Positions 1-6,799 of a stretch of DNA of 64,000 bases are shown piece after piece. The notes beneath the pieces were generated by a model, which had not been told where the DNA came from, did not search any database, and saw only the letters and a program-made list of their open reading frames with translations. The translations under genes and the position numbers were made by a program. Source of the stretch: Arcobacteraceae bacterium (lineage in GTDB: Bacteria; Campylobacterota; Campylobacteria; Campylobacterales; Arcobacteraceae); the NCBI GenBank assembly GCA_028375605.1, contig JAONGR010000004.1, forward strand, positions 1 to 64,000, read 5' to 3'. Numbering within the stretch: position 1 is the first letter of the stretch; each line of letters begins with the position of its first letter.

Positions 1-725
1 CAGAAATCACTACAGTCATTAGTCATGGTTCAAATCAATCCAATGCTATGTATAGCTTATCAGTATTATGTCAACTTAAAGGTTGGAATTTTATCTATTA
101 TGTGAGTCACATTCCTTCATATTTAGAAGAAAATCCTCAAGGAAATTATAAATATGCTTTAGAAAATGGAATGCAGTTAATAATAAAAGAAGAGTTTTCA
201 AAATTAGATATAAAAAAAGATGAAAGAGCTCTTTTTATAGAAGAGGGTGGAGCTTTAGAAGAGGCGAGTTATGGACTTAAAATATTAGCTGATGAGATAA
301 GCGAATATAAGTTAAATAATAAAATAGAAAACTTAAAAGTATTTCTGCCTAGTGGTACAGGTACAACAGCACTTTTTCTTCAGAAATTCTTAGATATAGA
401 GGTGATGACATGTGCTTGTGTAGGAGATGAAAAGTATTTAAAAAAACAATTTTTTGAATTAGAATCAAATGAAGATAATCATCCTTTTATTATAGATAGA
501 AAAAAGAAATATCATTTTGGAAAATTGTATAAAGAAAATTACATTTTATGGAAAGAGTTAAAATCACAAACAAAAATAGAGTTCGACCTACTGTATGATC
601 CTGTAGGTTGGGATACTTTACTCTATCATTACGATCCTCAATACACTTATTTATATATTCATCAAGGTGGATTAATTGGAAATGAATCAATGTTAAAAAG
701 ATATATTCATAAATATCACTTATAA
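1..725 (+). CDS. PLP-dependent ACC deaminase/D-cysteine desulfhydrase-like protein, 5' end cut off
   Basis: The reading frame is open from base 3 to the stop at 725; the start lies before the window. The first visible residues read SHGSNQSNAM, like the conserved SNH/Q segment of the 1-aminocyclopropane-1-carboxylate deaminase/D-cysteine desulfhydrase family (fold type II PLP enzymes). A glycine-rich phosphate-binding loop, SGTGTTAL, follows, and the C-terminus has the family-like HQGGLIGNESM. The PLP lysine would be upstream and cannot be checked. Members split amino acids such as D-cysteine or ACC; the substrate here is unknown. A TetR gene follows 57 bases downstream on the same strand. Confidence 0.75.
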   Translation, partial: EITTVISHGSNQSNAMYSLSVLCQLKGWNFIYYVSHIPSYLEENPQGNYKYALENGMQLIIKEEFSKLDIKKDERALFIEEGGALEEASYGLKILADEISEYKLNNKIENLKVFLPSGTGTTALFLQKFLDIEVMTCACVGDEKYLKKQFFELESNEDNHPFIIDRKKKYHFGKLYKENYILWKELKSQTKIEFDLLYDPVGWDTLLYHYDPQYTYLYIHQGGLIGNESMLKRYIHKYHL

Positions 726-782
726 CACAATAGTAATCAAAGATATAGTATACTTAAGTACTAAATATCCATAGGAAAGAAA

Positions 783-1370
783 TTGTTAGATAAAAAACAA
801 CAAAGAAAAAATGATATTATTGAATGTTCCTTAGCCCTTTTTGCTTCAAAAGGTTTTTATAATACTACTATTCCCGATATTGCAAATGCATTAAAGATGA
901 GTGTTGGAAATATGTATAATTATTTTAAATCTAAAGATATTTTGGCAAAAGAGATAATAAAATTTATATCTGAATATTTAGGCAAAGAGTTACGTAAAAT
1001 AAACGAACAAGATATAACTACAGAGGAAAAGACAAGAAAAATTGTAGAAATATATTTTAAAATTGCATTAGCACGTCCTGAGATGATTGATTATTTCCTT
1101 AGAATCTATTTATCAAATAGAGAAGTGTTTAAAGATGGTTGTGAAGGTATGATTTGTGTAAACGAATTTGTTACTGAAATTATGATCTATTTTGAAGAGG
1201 GTGTTACTGCTGGGGATTTAAGAGATCAAGACTTCTTTAGTGCTTTTGGTTTATTTATGGGTTACTTAGGTGGAATGGTATTTTTAAAGGGTGAATCTGT
1301 TTTACCAAAACCTCTTGATGAATACGTTGATGATATTACATTTAATATTTATAAAGCATTGAGTGTGTAA
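783..1370 (+). CDS. TetR/AcrR-family regulator, first gene of the sensor-hydrogenase cluster
   Basis: This is a 195-residue regulator starting at TTG 783, chosen because AGGAAAG sits just upstream. The N-terminal helix-turn-helix (about residues 8-52) contains the typical TetR pattern FASKGFYNTTIPDIANALKM and GNMYNYFKSK. The rest is the helical ligand/dimer domain. It ends 5 bases before the hydrogenase small-subunit gene, so the two are probably co-transcribed. That pairing is unusual: H2-sensing hydrogenases normally signal through a HupT/HupR-type two-component system, which is not visible here. A role in hydrogen or nickel control is inference from position; the ligand is unknown. Confidence 0.85.
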   Translation: MLDKKQQRKNDIIECSLALFASKGFYNTTIPDIANALKMSVGNMYNYFKSKDILAKEIIKFISEYLGKELRKINEQDITTEEKTRKIVEIYFKIALARPEMIDYFLRIYLSNREVFKDGCEGMICVNEFVTEIMIYFEEGVTAGDLRDQDFFSAFGLFMGYLGGMVFLKGESVLPKPLDEYVDDITFNIYKALSV

Positions 1371-1375
1371 TAACT

Positions 1376-2257
1376 ATGACTTCAAAAGTAAAGGTATTAT
1401 GGATTACAGGGTTAGCCTGTAATGGTAATAGCCATTCTTTTTTAAACTATCCTTTCTTAGAACAATTTTTAAATGATTTCGAGTTTATAAATCATCCAAT
1501 ATTTGAGAGTACTCATTCTCTTAAAGAAATAGTTACCCAAACTATATCTTGTGATATCTTACTTATTGAAGGTTCTCTTTCACCTGAAATTTTAAAAGCG
1601 GATGTAAGTCTTTTTGACATTATTAAAAAATATTCATCTATTGTTTCAAAAATAGTAACGGTTGGAACATGTGCTACGTATGGTGGAATTTTTCGGAAAA
1701 GTGAGTATAAAGATATCACAGGACTTCATTTTGACGAAAAGAATTTAGTACAAAATTTTCCAGATATAAGACATAAGACGATTAGTATTGCAGGCTGTCC
1801 TATTCATCCTGAGCATTTAGCTAATACTTTATATTCAATTAAAAATAAAATGAAATTAAAACTTGATGAGTATTTACGTCCTAAAGAGTATTTTGCATAT
1901 ACTATTCATAATGGCTGTACTAGAAACGAATATTTTGAATATAAAGTGGACAATCATCAGTTCGGAAAAAAAGAAGGCTGTATGTTTTACGATCATGGTT
2001 GTCAAGCACCTTATACTCATGGAAGTTGTAATAAAATTTTATGGAATGAAGTTAATTCAAAAACACGAGCAGGACAGCCTTGTAATGGTTGTACTGAACC
2101 TGATTTCCCAAAAGCAAATCTTTTTTCTACAAAAAAGAATATGGGTATACCTCAAGTGTTACCTTTAGGGGTAGCTAAAAGGACATATCTTACCTTAGCT
2201 GGTATAACTAAAGCATTTACAATAGATAGATTAGAGAAAGATATATTTGATGATTAA
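1376..2257 (+). CDS. hupU: cytoplasmic [NiFe] hydrogenase small subunit (HupU/HupS-like)
   Basis: A 293-residue Fe-S subunit. The cysteine motifs of the family are all present in order: ACNGNSHS near the start, GTCATYGG, GCPIHPEH, NGCTRNEYF, GCMFYDHGC and PCNGCTEPDF. These would hold three Fe-S clusters that carry electrons from the Ni-Fe site. There is no Tat signal peptide and no C-terminal membrane anchor, unlike HydA at 5570, so the protein should be cytoplasmic. That fits group-2-type uptake or H2-sensing enzymes. Its large subunit is at 4131, separated by a 1.9-kb cassette; normally the two genes are adjacent. The stop codon lies inside ATGATTAAA, a sequence repeated exactly at the start of the large-subunit gene. 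Confidence 0.85.
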   Translation: MTSKVKVLWITGLACNGNSHSFLNYPFLEQFLNDFEFINHPIFESTHSLKEIVTQTISCDILLIEGSLSPEILKADVSLFDIIKKYSSIVSKIVTVGTCATYGGIFRKSEYKDITGLHFDEKNLVQNFPDIRHKTISIAGCPIHPEHLANTLYSIKNKMKLKLDEYLRPKEYFAYTIHNGCTRNEYFEYKVDNHQFGKKEGCMFYDHGCQAPYTHGSCNKILWNEVNSKTRAGQPCNGCTEPDFPKANLFSTKKNMGIPQVLPLGVAKRTYLTLAGITKAFTIDRLEKDIFDD

Positions 2258-2274
2258 AGTAGAGGCACAAAGAT

Positions 2275-2832
2275 ATGACTAAAATGAATAAAATAAGTAT
2301 TTTTCTAGGATTAATTGTAAGTTTAACCGCAATTTGGGATTGGTTATCAGATCGCGTTAATATTGGATTATATATAGTTAATAAAGGAAAAGAGATAGTA
2401 ATATCTATTCTAGATTTTTTTTGGACTGTAATAACTTTTGACATTCAACTTTGGGTAATTATATTATTTGTGTCAGTAATGTTTATTTACTTTAAATTTA
2501 AAAATCATTATTTAAAAGAAAATGAAAGTAGCTTCGTAAAAGAGTATGAGTCTTTAACTGATAATGAAAGAATTATATATGATATTATTGCTGAAAGTAA
2601 TGAAAAACGTAAAAAATGCATTTATAACAGTATATTGAGGAATATTAATCAAAGGGGATACAATATTTCTCATTTAGAATCACATAATGTTATAAAGAAA
2701 TTAATAACCAAAGATTTGATATATAAACAAGATGAATGGATGGATGATAGTCACTTTGTTTTAACAGATAAAGGACAGACTATTGCCATATACTTGATAA
2801 CTAAAAGTAAAAATATTATTAGAAATAACTAA
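2275..2832 (+). CDS. small membrane protein with a C-terminal winged-helix-like domain, possibly a superinfection-exclusion (SieB-like) protein
   Basis: A 185-residue protein I cannot assign firmly. Two hydrophobic segments (about residues 6-22 and 45-75) are followed by a charged cytoplasmic part with the cadence of a winged helix, including SLTDNERIIYDIIAES and DSHFVLTDKGQTIA. This layout (two membrane spans, then 'LT..E..I...I' and 'F.LT.KG') resembles SieB-type superinfection-exclusion proteins, but the match is by eye only. It sits between the two hydrogenase subunit genes, next to an abortive-infection gene, so a defence role is plausible. ATG 2284 is an alternative start. Confidence 0.55.
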   Translation: MTKMNKISIFLGLIVSLTAIWDWLSDRVNIGLYIVNKGKEIVISILDFFWTVITFDIQLWVIILFVSVMFIYFKFKNHYLKENESSFVKEYESLTDNERIIYDIIAESNEKRKKCIYNSILRNINQRGYNISHLESHNVIKKLITKDLIYKQDEWMDDSHFVLTDKGQTIAIYLITKSKNIIRNN

Positions 2833-2879
2833 TAATTAAATTGATAGAAAAATAGAAATTTATTAAGAAATAATTTTGA

Positions 2880-3180
2880 TAAGGGAGAGGAATGAAAGCA
2901 GCATGTCAGATCGACGGGCAGGTTACCCGTGGGGCTATGATTAATATAGAAGGTGAAATTTCAGATATATTGTGCTTTATTGTTTATATCTTTCAAAGCC
3001 CTTTATTAAAGAGTATTATAGATTATTTATTATTACTTGAATTAAATAAATCTTACCCAAGCAGGTCGGTAGCTCGACGGGCTACTAGCCCGTCGTTCAG
3101 AATACCTAAAGAAAACCTTAGGTATACTTTCTTTAATACGCCCCCTCCACCTCTTCATAATGTGCCAAAGAGAGGGTTTT
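2880..3180 (+). ncRNA. candidate structured non-coding RNA upstream of the AbiF-like gene
   Basis: This is the only gene-free stretch over 300 bases (2833-3184). It holds GC-rich elements foreign to the local composition: stem ACGGG/CCCGT at 2914-2930, stem CGACGGGC/GCCCGTCG at 3075-3095, stem ATACCTAA/TTAGGTAT at 3102-3125, and a CCTCT/AGAGG stem at 3150-3175 followed by a T-rich run. Abi_2/AbiF genes are known to be preceded by a conserved structured RNA (the abiF RNA motif, from memory), proposed to restrain the HEPN protein. Position and structure fit, but I could not match the published consensus. A pair of REP palindromes is the alternative. The strand is assumed from the abi gene. Confidence 0.4.
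2900..3095 (+). repeat. two related GC-rich palindromic units in direct orientation
   Basis: Unit 1 (2900-2930) and unit 2 (3060-3095) share the order AGCAkGTC, then AG, then TCGACGGGC, a short loop, and CCCGT. Unit 2 is a near-perfect hairpin preceded by GGTAG. A GTAG-like foot in front of a hairpin is typical of REP sequences mobilised by RAYT transposases, but no transposase is nearby. The units may equally be repeated modules of the RNA proposed for this interval. Confidence 0.55.
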
Positions 3181-3184
3181 CTTT
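3150..3184 (+). terminator. possible intrinsic terminator just before the AbiF-like gene
   Basis: CCTCT (3150-3154) pairs with AGAGG (3171-3175) and is followed by GTTTTCTTTAT running into the abi start codon at 3185. A leaky terminator between an RNA and its protein is the arrangement seen in type III toxin-antitoxin loci. The loop is long (16 bases) and the stem short, so this is tentative. Confidence 0.35.
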
Positions 3185-4138
3185 ATGATAGACTTCAAAG
3201 ATCAACTACAAAATATAAAAAATCAAGAAAATACATATCAGAAAAAACACAAAACTTTTGATGAACAATTAGAGATTTTAAAACAAAGACAACTTAATAT
3301 TTCAAATGATTCATTTGTTTTGACAAAATTACAACATATAAACTACTACAGATTGAGTGCTTATTTTCTGCCTTTTCAATACCAAAAAAATAGTGAAAAT
3401 AAGAATATATTTTTACCAGATACTACTTTTGAAGATATTATATCTACGTATTATTTTGATGCAGAGTTAAGAAAGATAATCTTTGAAGCAATAGAAAGTA
3501 TCGAAATATATTTTAGAACACAAATCGCTTATTTTCATTCTTTAAAATATGATGCGTTTGGTTACTTAGATTTTACAAGTTTTAGAGAAAATAAAGCAGA
3601 TAAATTTGCTGAACTGCAAAGCGATATTTTAAAAGAAAAGACTCGTTCAAAAGAGTTTTTTATAAAACATTTCAAGAAAAAATACAACTCTGTAGATTTG
3701 CCTATTTGGAGTGTAGTTGAGATTATCTCTTTTGGGAGTTTATCAAAAATTTTTATGATATTAAAAGAGGAAGAACAAAATCAAGTAATACAAAATATAC
3801 ATGGTATAAATAAAGTGGTTTTTTATAAATGGTTTCATGCCCTATCAAGTGTTAGAAATATTTGTGCTCATCACAGTAGACTTTGGAATAGAACTTTAGG
3901 AGTTAGTTTTGAAGTACCAAAAGGTTTAGAATCTTTTGAAAATATAAAAGAGAGTAAAAATAAAGTATTTTTTGCATTGAGTGTAATTGAATATTTATTG
4001 ACTTGTATTGGGGAAGATGAAATAGAATTTAAAACAAAAATCAAAAACTTAATAATAAAATACCCAAAAGTAAAACTAAGGAGTATGGGATTTTGTGAGA
4101 ACTGGGAAGAAAATCCTATTTGGAGAAATAATGATTAA
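3185..4138 (+). CDS. abiF: AbiF/Abi_2-family abortive infection protein (HEPN RNase)
   Basis: A 317-residue protein with clear Abi_2 (AbiD/AbiF) signatures: INYYRLSAYFLPF (about residues 52-64), FDAELRKIIFEAIESIEIYFRTQ (91-113) and the HEPN catalytic motif RNICAHH, with R224 and H229, followed by SRLWNR. HEPN proteins with this RxxxxH motif cleave RNA, and the AbiF family stops phage growth by shutting down the infected cell. A structured non-coding stretch lies directly upstream. The stop codon overlaps the large-subunit start (ATGATTAA at 4131-4138), so the gene has slipped into the hydrogenase operon with its translation coupled. All key residues are present and the gene looks intact. Confidence 0.9.
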   Translation: MIDFKDQLQNIKNQENTYQKKHKTFDEQLEILKQRQLNISNDSFVLTKLQHINYYRLSAYFLPFQYQKNSENKNIFLPDTTFEDIISTYYFDAELRKIIFEAIESIEIYFRTQIAYFHSLKYDAFGYLDFTSFRENKADKFAELQSDILKEKTRSKEFFIKHFKKKYNSVDLPIWSVVEIISFGSLSKIFMILKEEEQNQVIQNIHGINKVVFYKWFHALSSVRNICAHHSRLWNRTLGVSFEVPKGLESFENIKESKNKVFFALSVIEYLLTCIGEDEIEFKTKIKNLIIKYPKVKLRSMGFCENWEENPIWRNND

Positions 4139-5390
4139 ACTAATAGAAAAAATAGAAGGTGAAGCAAAACTTCATTTTAGTTTTAAAGATAAAAAAATTG
4201 ATTTTGTGGATATAGAATTTTTACAAACAAGAAGTATTGAAAAGATACTTGAAGGTAAAAATGTTTTAGATGCTTTAGTTATAAATCCTAGAGTATGTGG
4301 TATTTGCGGACATGCTCACTTAATAGCTACTGTTGAAGCTATTGAAGACTGTTATGATGAGATAGAGATATCGCCTAAAGCTAAAAAAATAAGAGAATTA
4401 ACGTTAACTTTCGAGTTAATTCAAAATCATTTTAAATGGTTCTACTTTACCGTATTACCTTTATTTGGTCATAAACAAGCTATTTTAAAAGCGTCACTTC
4501 CTTCACAACTTATGTCAAAAGCAATAGCTGTCATTGGTGGACAATATCCTCATAATTCATATGCAATTGTAGGAGGGATAGTAAGTGATGTTACACAAAT
4601 GGATCTTATCAAAGTAGAACAGTATATAAGTGAAACGCAGAAGTTTTTTGATGAAAATATAATTTCTTTAGAAGATGAAGATATAAATGAGTGTGAAAAT
4701 ATAGATAATCTATTTAATCAAAAAGGTGATTTATCTCAAATATTAGATGATATTTTGAAGAATAATTGGGAATATTTAGGTAAAAGTTTTGATAGGTTTA
4801 TTGCTTTTGGAGAGACTAGTTATTTCTCAAAAGGAAAATCACTAAAAACAAGAAGGTTTACAAATATAGAAATTGAAGATGTAAAAGAATTTGAATCTTT
4901 AAATTCATATGCTAAAAATGTTACTTTTAAGGATAAGTATTTTGAAGTAGGACCACTAAGCCGTGCTATTATAAATAAAAATAATCTTATTAAAGATGTA
5001 CATGATAAATATGAAGATAGTATATTGAGTAGAATAGTAGCACGAGTATGTGAAATACCACAATTATTAAAACACACAAAAGAACTAATTTCTCAAATTA
5101 ATGTAAATGAACCATCTTATATAAAACCGAAAATTGACATCTCTAAAATAACAGCATCTGGTTATTCTGCTGTTGAAGCTGCACGGGGTTCTTTGATACA
5201 TAAAGTAAACATTGAAAATGGAATTATCAAAAAATATGAAATTATTACTCCAACACAATGGAACCTCTCTAATGGTACAAGGGATAATTTAGGAGTTTCA
5301 CAAAAAGCGATGATTGGTTTAAAAGATGAAAACATAGCTGAAATTGTTTTTAAATCTTTTGATGTTTGTTCTGTTTGCACTACCCATTAA
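4131..5390 (+). CDS. hupV: cytoplasmic [NiFe] hydrogenase large subunit without C-terminal propeptide (HupV-like)
   Basis: ATG 4131 is taken as the start (419 residues) because GGAGAAATA lies directly before it. The L1 motif RVCGICGHAH and the C-terminal L2 motif DVCSVCTTH supply the four cysteines of the Ni-Fe site. The protein ends exactly at the histidine after which ordinary large subunits are cut, so no maturation protease is needed. Lack of this extension is characteristic of regulatory H2 sensors (HupV/HoxC). However, the L1 motif continues as GHAH rather than the SVSQ common in sensors, so a small cytoplasmic uptake enzyme is not excluded. Its partner is the subunit at 1376. Confidence 0.85.
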   Translation: MIKLIEKIEGEAKLHFSFKDKKIDFVDIEFLQTRSIEKILEGKNVLDALVINPRVCGICGHAHLIATVEAIEDCYDEIEISPKAKKIRELTLTFELIQNHFKWFYFTVLPLFGHKQAILKASLPSQLMSKAIAVIGGQYPHNSYAIVGGIVSDVTQMDLIKVEQYISETQKFFDENIISLEDEDINECENIDNLFNQKGDLSQILDDILKNNWEYLGKSFDRFIAFGETSYFSKGKSLKTRRFTNIEIEDVKEFESLNSYAKNVTFKDKYFEVGPLSRAIINKNNLIKDVHDKYEDSILSRIVARVCEIPQLLKHTKELISQINVNEPSYIKPKIDISKITASGYSAVEAARGSLIHKVNIENGIIKKYEIITPTQWNLSNGTRDNLGVSQKAMIGLKDENIAEIVFKSFDVCSVCTTH

Positions 5391-5502
5391 TAAATATAAT
5401 TTATACTTATATAATTCTCTAAATTTTTTTAGTCAAAATAATTTTAACAAATATTTGTATTTGTAATCTTTTTTTTTAAGTCGATATAAAGAGTAAATTT
5501 CT

Positions 5503-5549
5503 TATCATGACAACAATGAATGATTATTCATTTACTTTTTATGAATAAT
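5503..5549 (+). promoter_or_regulatory. hydA promoter region with a 14-base operator-like palindrome
   Basis: A -10-like TATCAT (5503-5508) is followed by TGAATGATTATTCA (5517-5530). Overlapping it, ATTATTCAT (5523-5531) and ATGAATAAT (5541-5549) form perfect 9-base arms. Nearly the same 14-mer, TGAATAACTATTCA, stands at 61904-61917 before the nickel transporter-hypBCD operon, so this is likely the operator of a shared hydrogenase/nickel regulator. The TTATT/AATAA ends recall NikR or Fur-type sites, but the protein is unknown. Confidence 0.6.
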
Positions 5550-5569
5550 AAATTAAAAAAGGACTACTT

Positions 5570-6799
5570 ATGCAAGATAGAAGAGAAGCCTTAGCAACAA
5601 TGTTTAGTGCTAAAGGTTCAAAAGTCAATACAAATCGTGGTGATGCTTACTATGATAAATTATTGAATGAGATGACTACTAGGTTAACAGAACTAGAGAA
5701 TACACCAGTAGCCAATAAAGTGTCTATAAATGAGGTACTTGATGCTGAAGGATTAACAAGAAGAGATTTTATGAAATGGGCAAGTGCTGCATGTGCAATG
5801 ATGATGTTACCACCTGCCTTTACTCCTTCAATAGTTAAAGCAGCTGAACTTATGAATAGGGTACCAGTAATTTGGATTGAACTTCAAGATTGTGCTGGAA
5901 ATTCAGAAGCAATTTTAAGAAGTGACGCACCTACAATCGATGAATTAATTTTAGAAACAATCTCTTTAGAATTTAATGAAACATTAATGGCTGCGGCTGG
6001 TCATGCTGCAGATGAACATCTAGATGAAGCAATGGAGACATTTAAAGGTAAATATTTATGTGTAGTTGAAGGTTCGATTCCTTTAGGTATGAATGGTATG
6101 TATGGAACTATAGGTGCTCATGCTGAAACATTTGAAGAACACCTTATAAGAGTAGCAGAAAATTGTGCTGCAGTCGTAGCTGTAGGTACTTGTGCTACTT
6201 TTGGTGGAGTTCCTGCCGCTGCTCCAAATCCTACGAATGCAGTTGGGGTACAAGATGTTATTAAAAATAAACAAATTATTAATATTCCTGCTTGTCCAGC
6301 AAATCCTGCAAATATCACTGGTACAATTTTACATTATGTGTTAACCGGTCAAGCTCCAGAACTTGATCATTTAAATAGACCAAAATTTGCTTTTGGATAT
6401 AGAATTCATGATAATTGTGAAAGAAGAGCCCATTTTGATGCGGGTGAATTTGTAGAAGATTGGGGAGATGAAGGAGCAGAAAATAATTTCTGTTTATATA
6501 AAATGGGTTGTAAAGGTCCTATGACCTTTAACAACTGTTCAATTGTAAAATATAATAGTGGAACAAACTGGCCAATTGGAGCAGGACATGGATGTATAGG
6601 ATGTTCTGAACCACAGTTTTGGGATAAGTTTGCACAAGAGAGACCAATGGCAGATACACATTTCAAAGCACCAACTGGTGGGGTTGAAAAAACTGTTGAT
6701 GAGTTTGGATTAGGATTAATTACAGCTGCTAGTATTGGTATAGGTATCCATGCCATAGGAAGTGCAGTTGCAGGTAAAAAAGGGGAAGAGAATGAGTAA
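5570..6799 (+). CDS. hydA: quinone-reactive [NiFe] hydrogenase small subunit HydA (group 1b type)
   Basis: A 409-residue, Tat-exported Fe-S subunit of the periplasmic uptake hydrogenase. It has an N-terminal extension of about 60 residues before the twin-arginine signal TRRDFMKWAS (R64-R65), as is usual for Campylobacterota HydA. The cluster motifs are DCAGNSE, GTCATFGG, ACPANPAN, HDNCERR, CLYKMGCKGP, NNCS and GCIGCSEPQFWD. A C-terminal hydrophobic helix (GLGLITAASIGIGIHAIGSAV) anchors it to HydC. H2 is oxidised outside and electrons go to the quinone pool. The start follows AAAAAAGGACTACTT. The gene overlaps hydB by 8 bases. Confidence 0.95.
   Translation: MQDRREALATMFSAKGSKVNTNRGDAYYDKLLNEMTTRLTELENTPVANKVSINEVLDAEGLTRRDFMKWASAACAMMMLPPAFTPSIVKAAELMNRVPVIWIELQDCAGNSEAILRSDAPTIDELILETISLEFNETLMAAAGHAADEHLDEAMETFKGKYLCVVEGSIPLGMNGMYGTIGAHAETFEEHLIRVAENCAAVVAVGTCATFGGVPAAAPNPTNAVGVQDVIKNKQIINIPACPANPANITGTILHYVLTGQAPELDHLNRPKFAFGYRIHDNCERRAHFDAGEFVEDWGDEGAENNFCLYKMGCKGPMTFNNCSIVKYNSGTNWPIGAGHGCIGCSEPQFWDKFAQERPMADTHFKAPTGGVEKTVDEFGLGLITAASIGIGIHAIGSAVAGKKGEENE

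Noticed and set aside
2892-3188. 98-codon open frame across the GC-rich hairpins upstream of abiF
   Set aside because: It crosses strong palindromes, has no recognisable domain and overlaps the abiF start; a non-coding explanation fits better.
5523-5549. Classical NikR operator before hydA
   Set aside because: The TTATT/AATAA half sites are spaced differently from the Helicobacter NikR consensus I remember, and the better palindrome is TGAATGATTATTCA.
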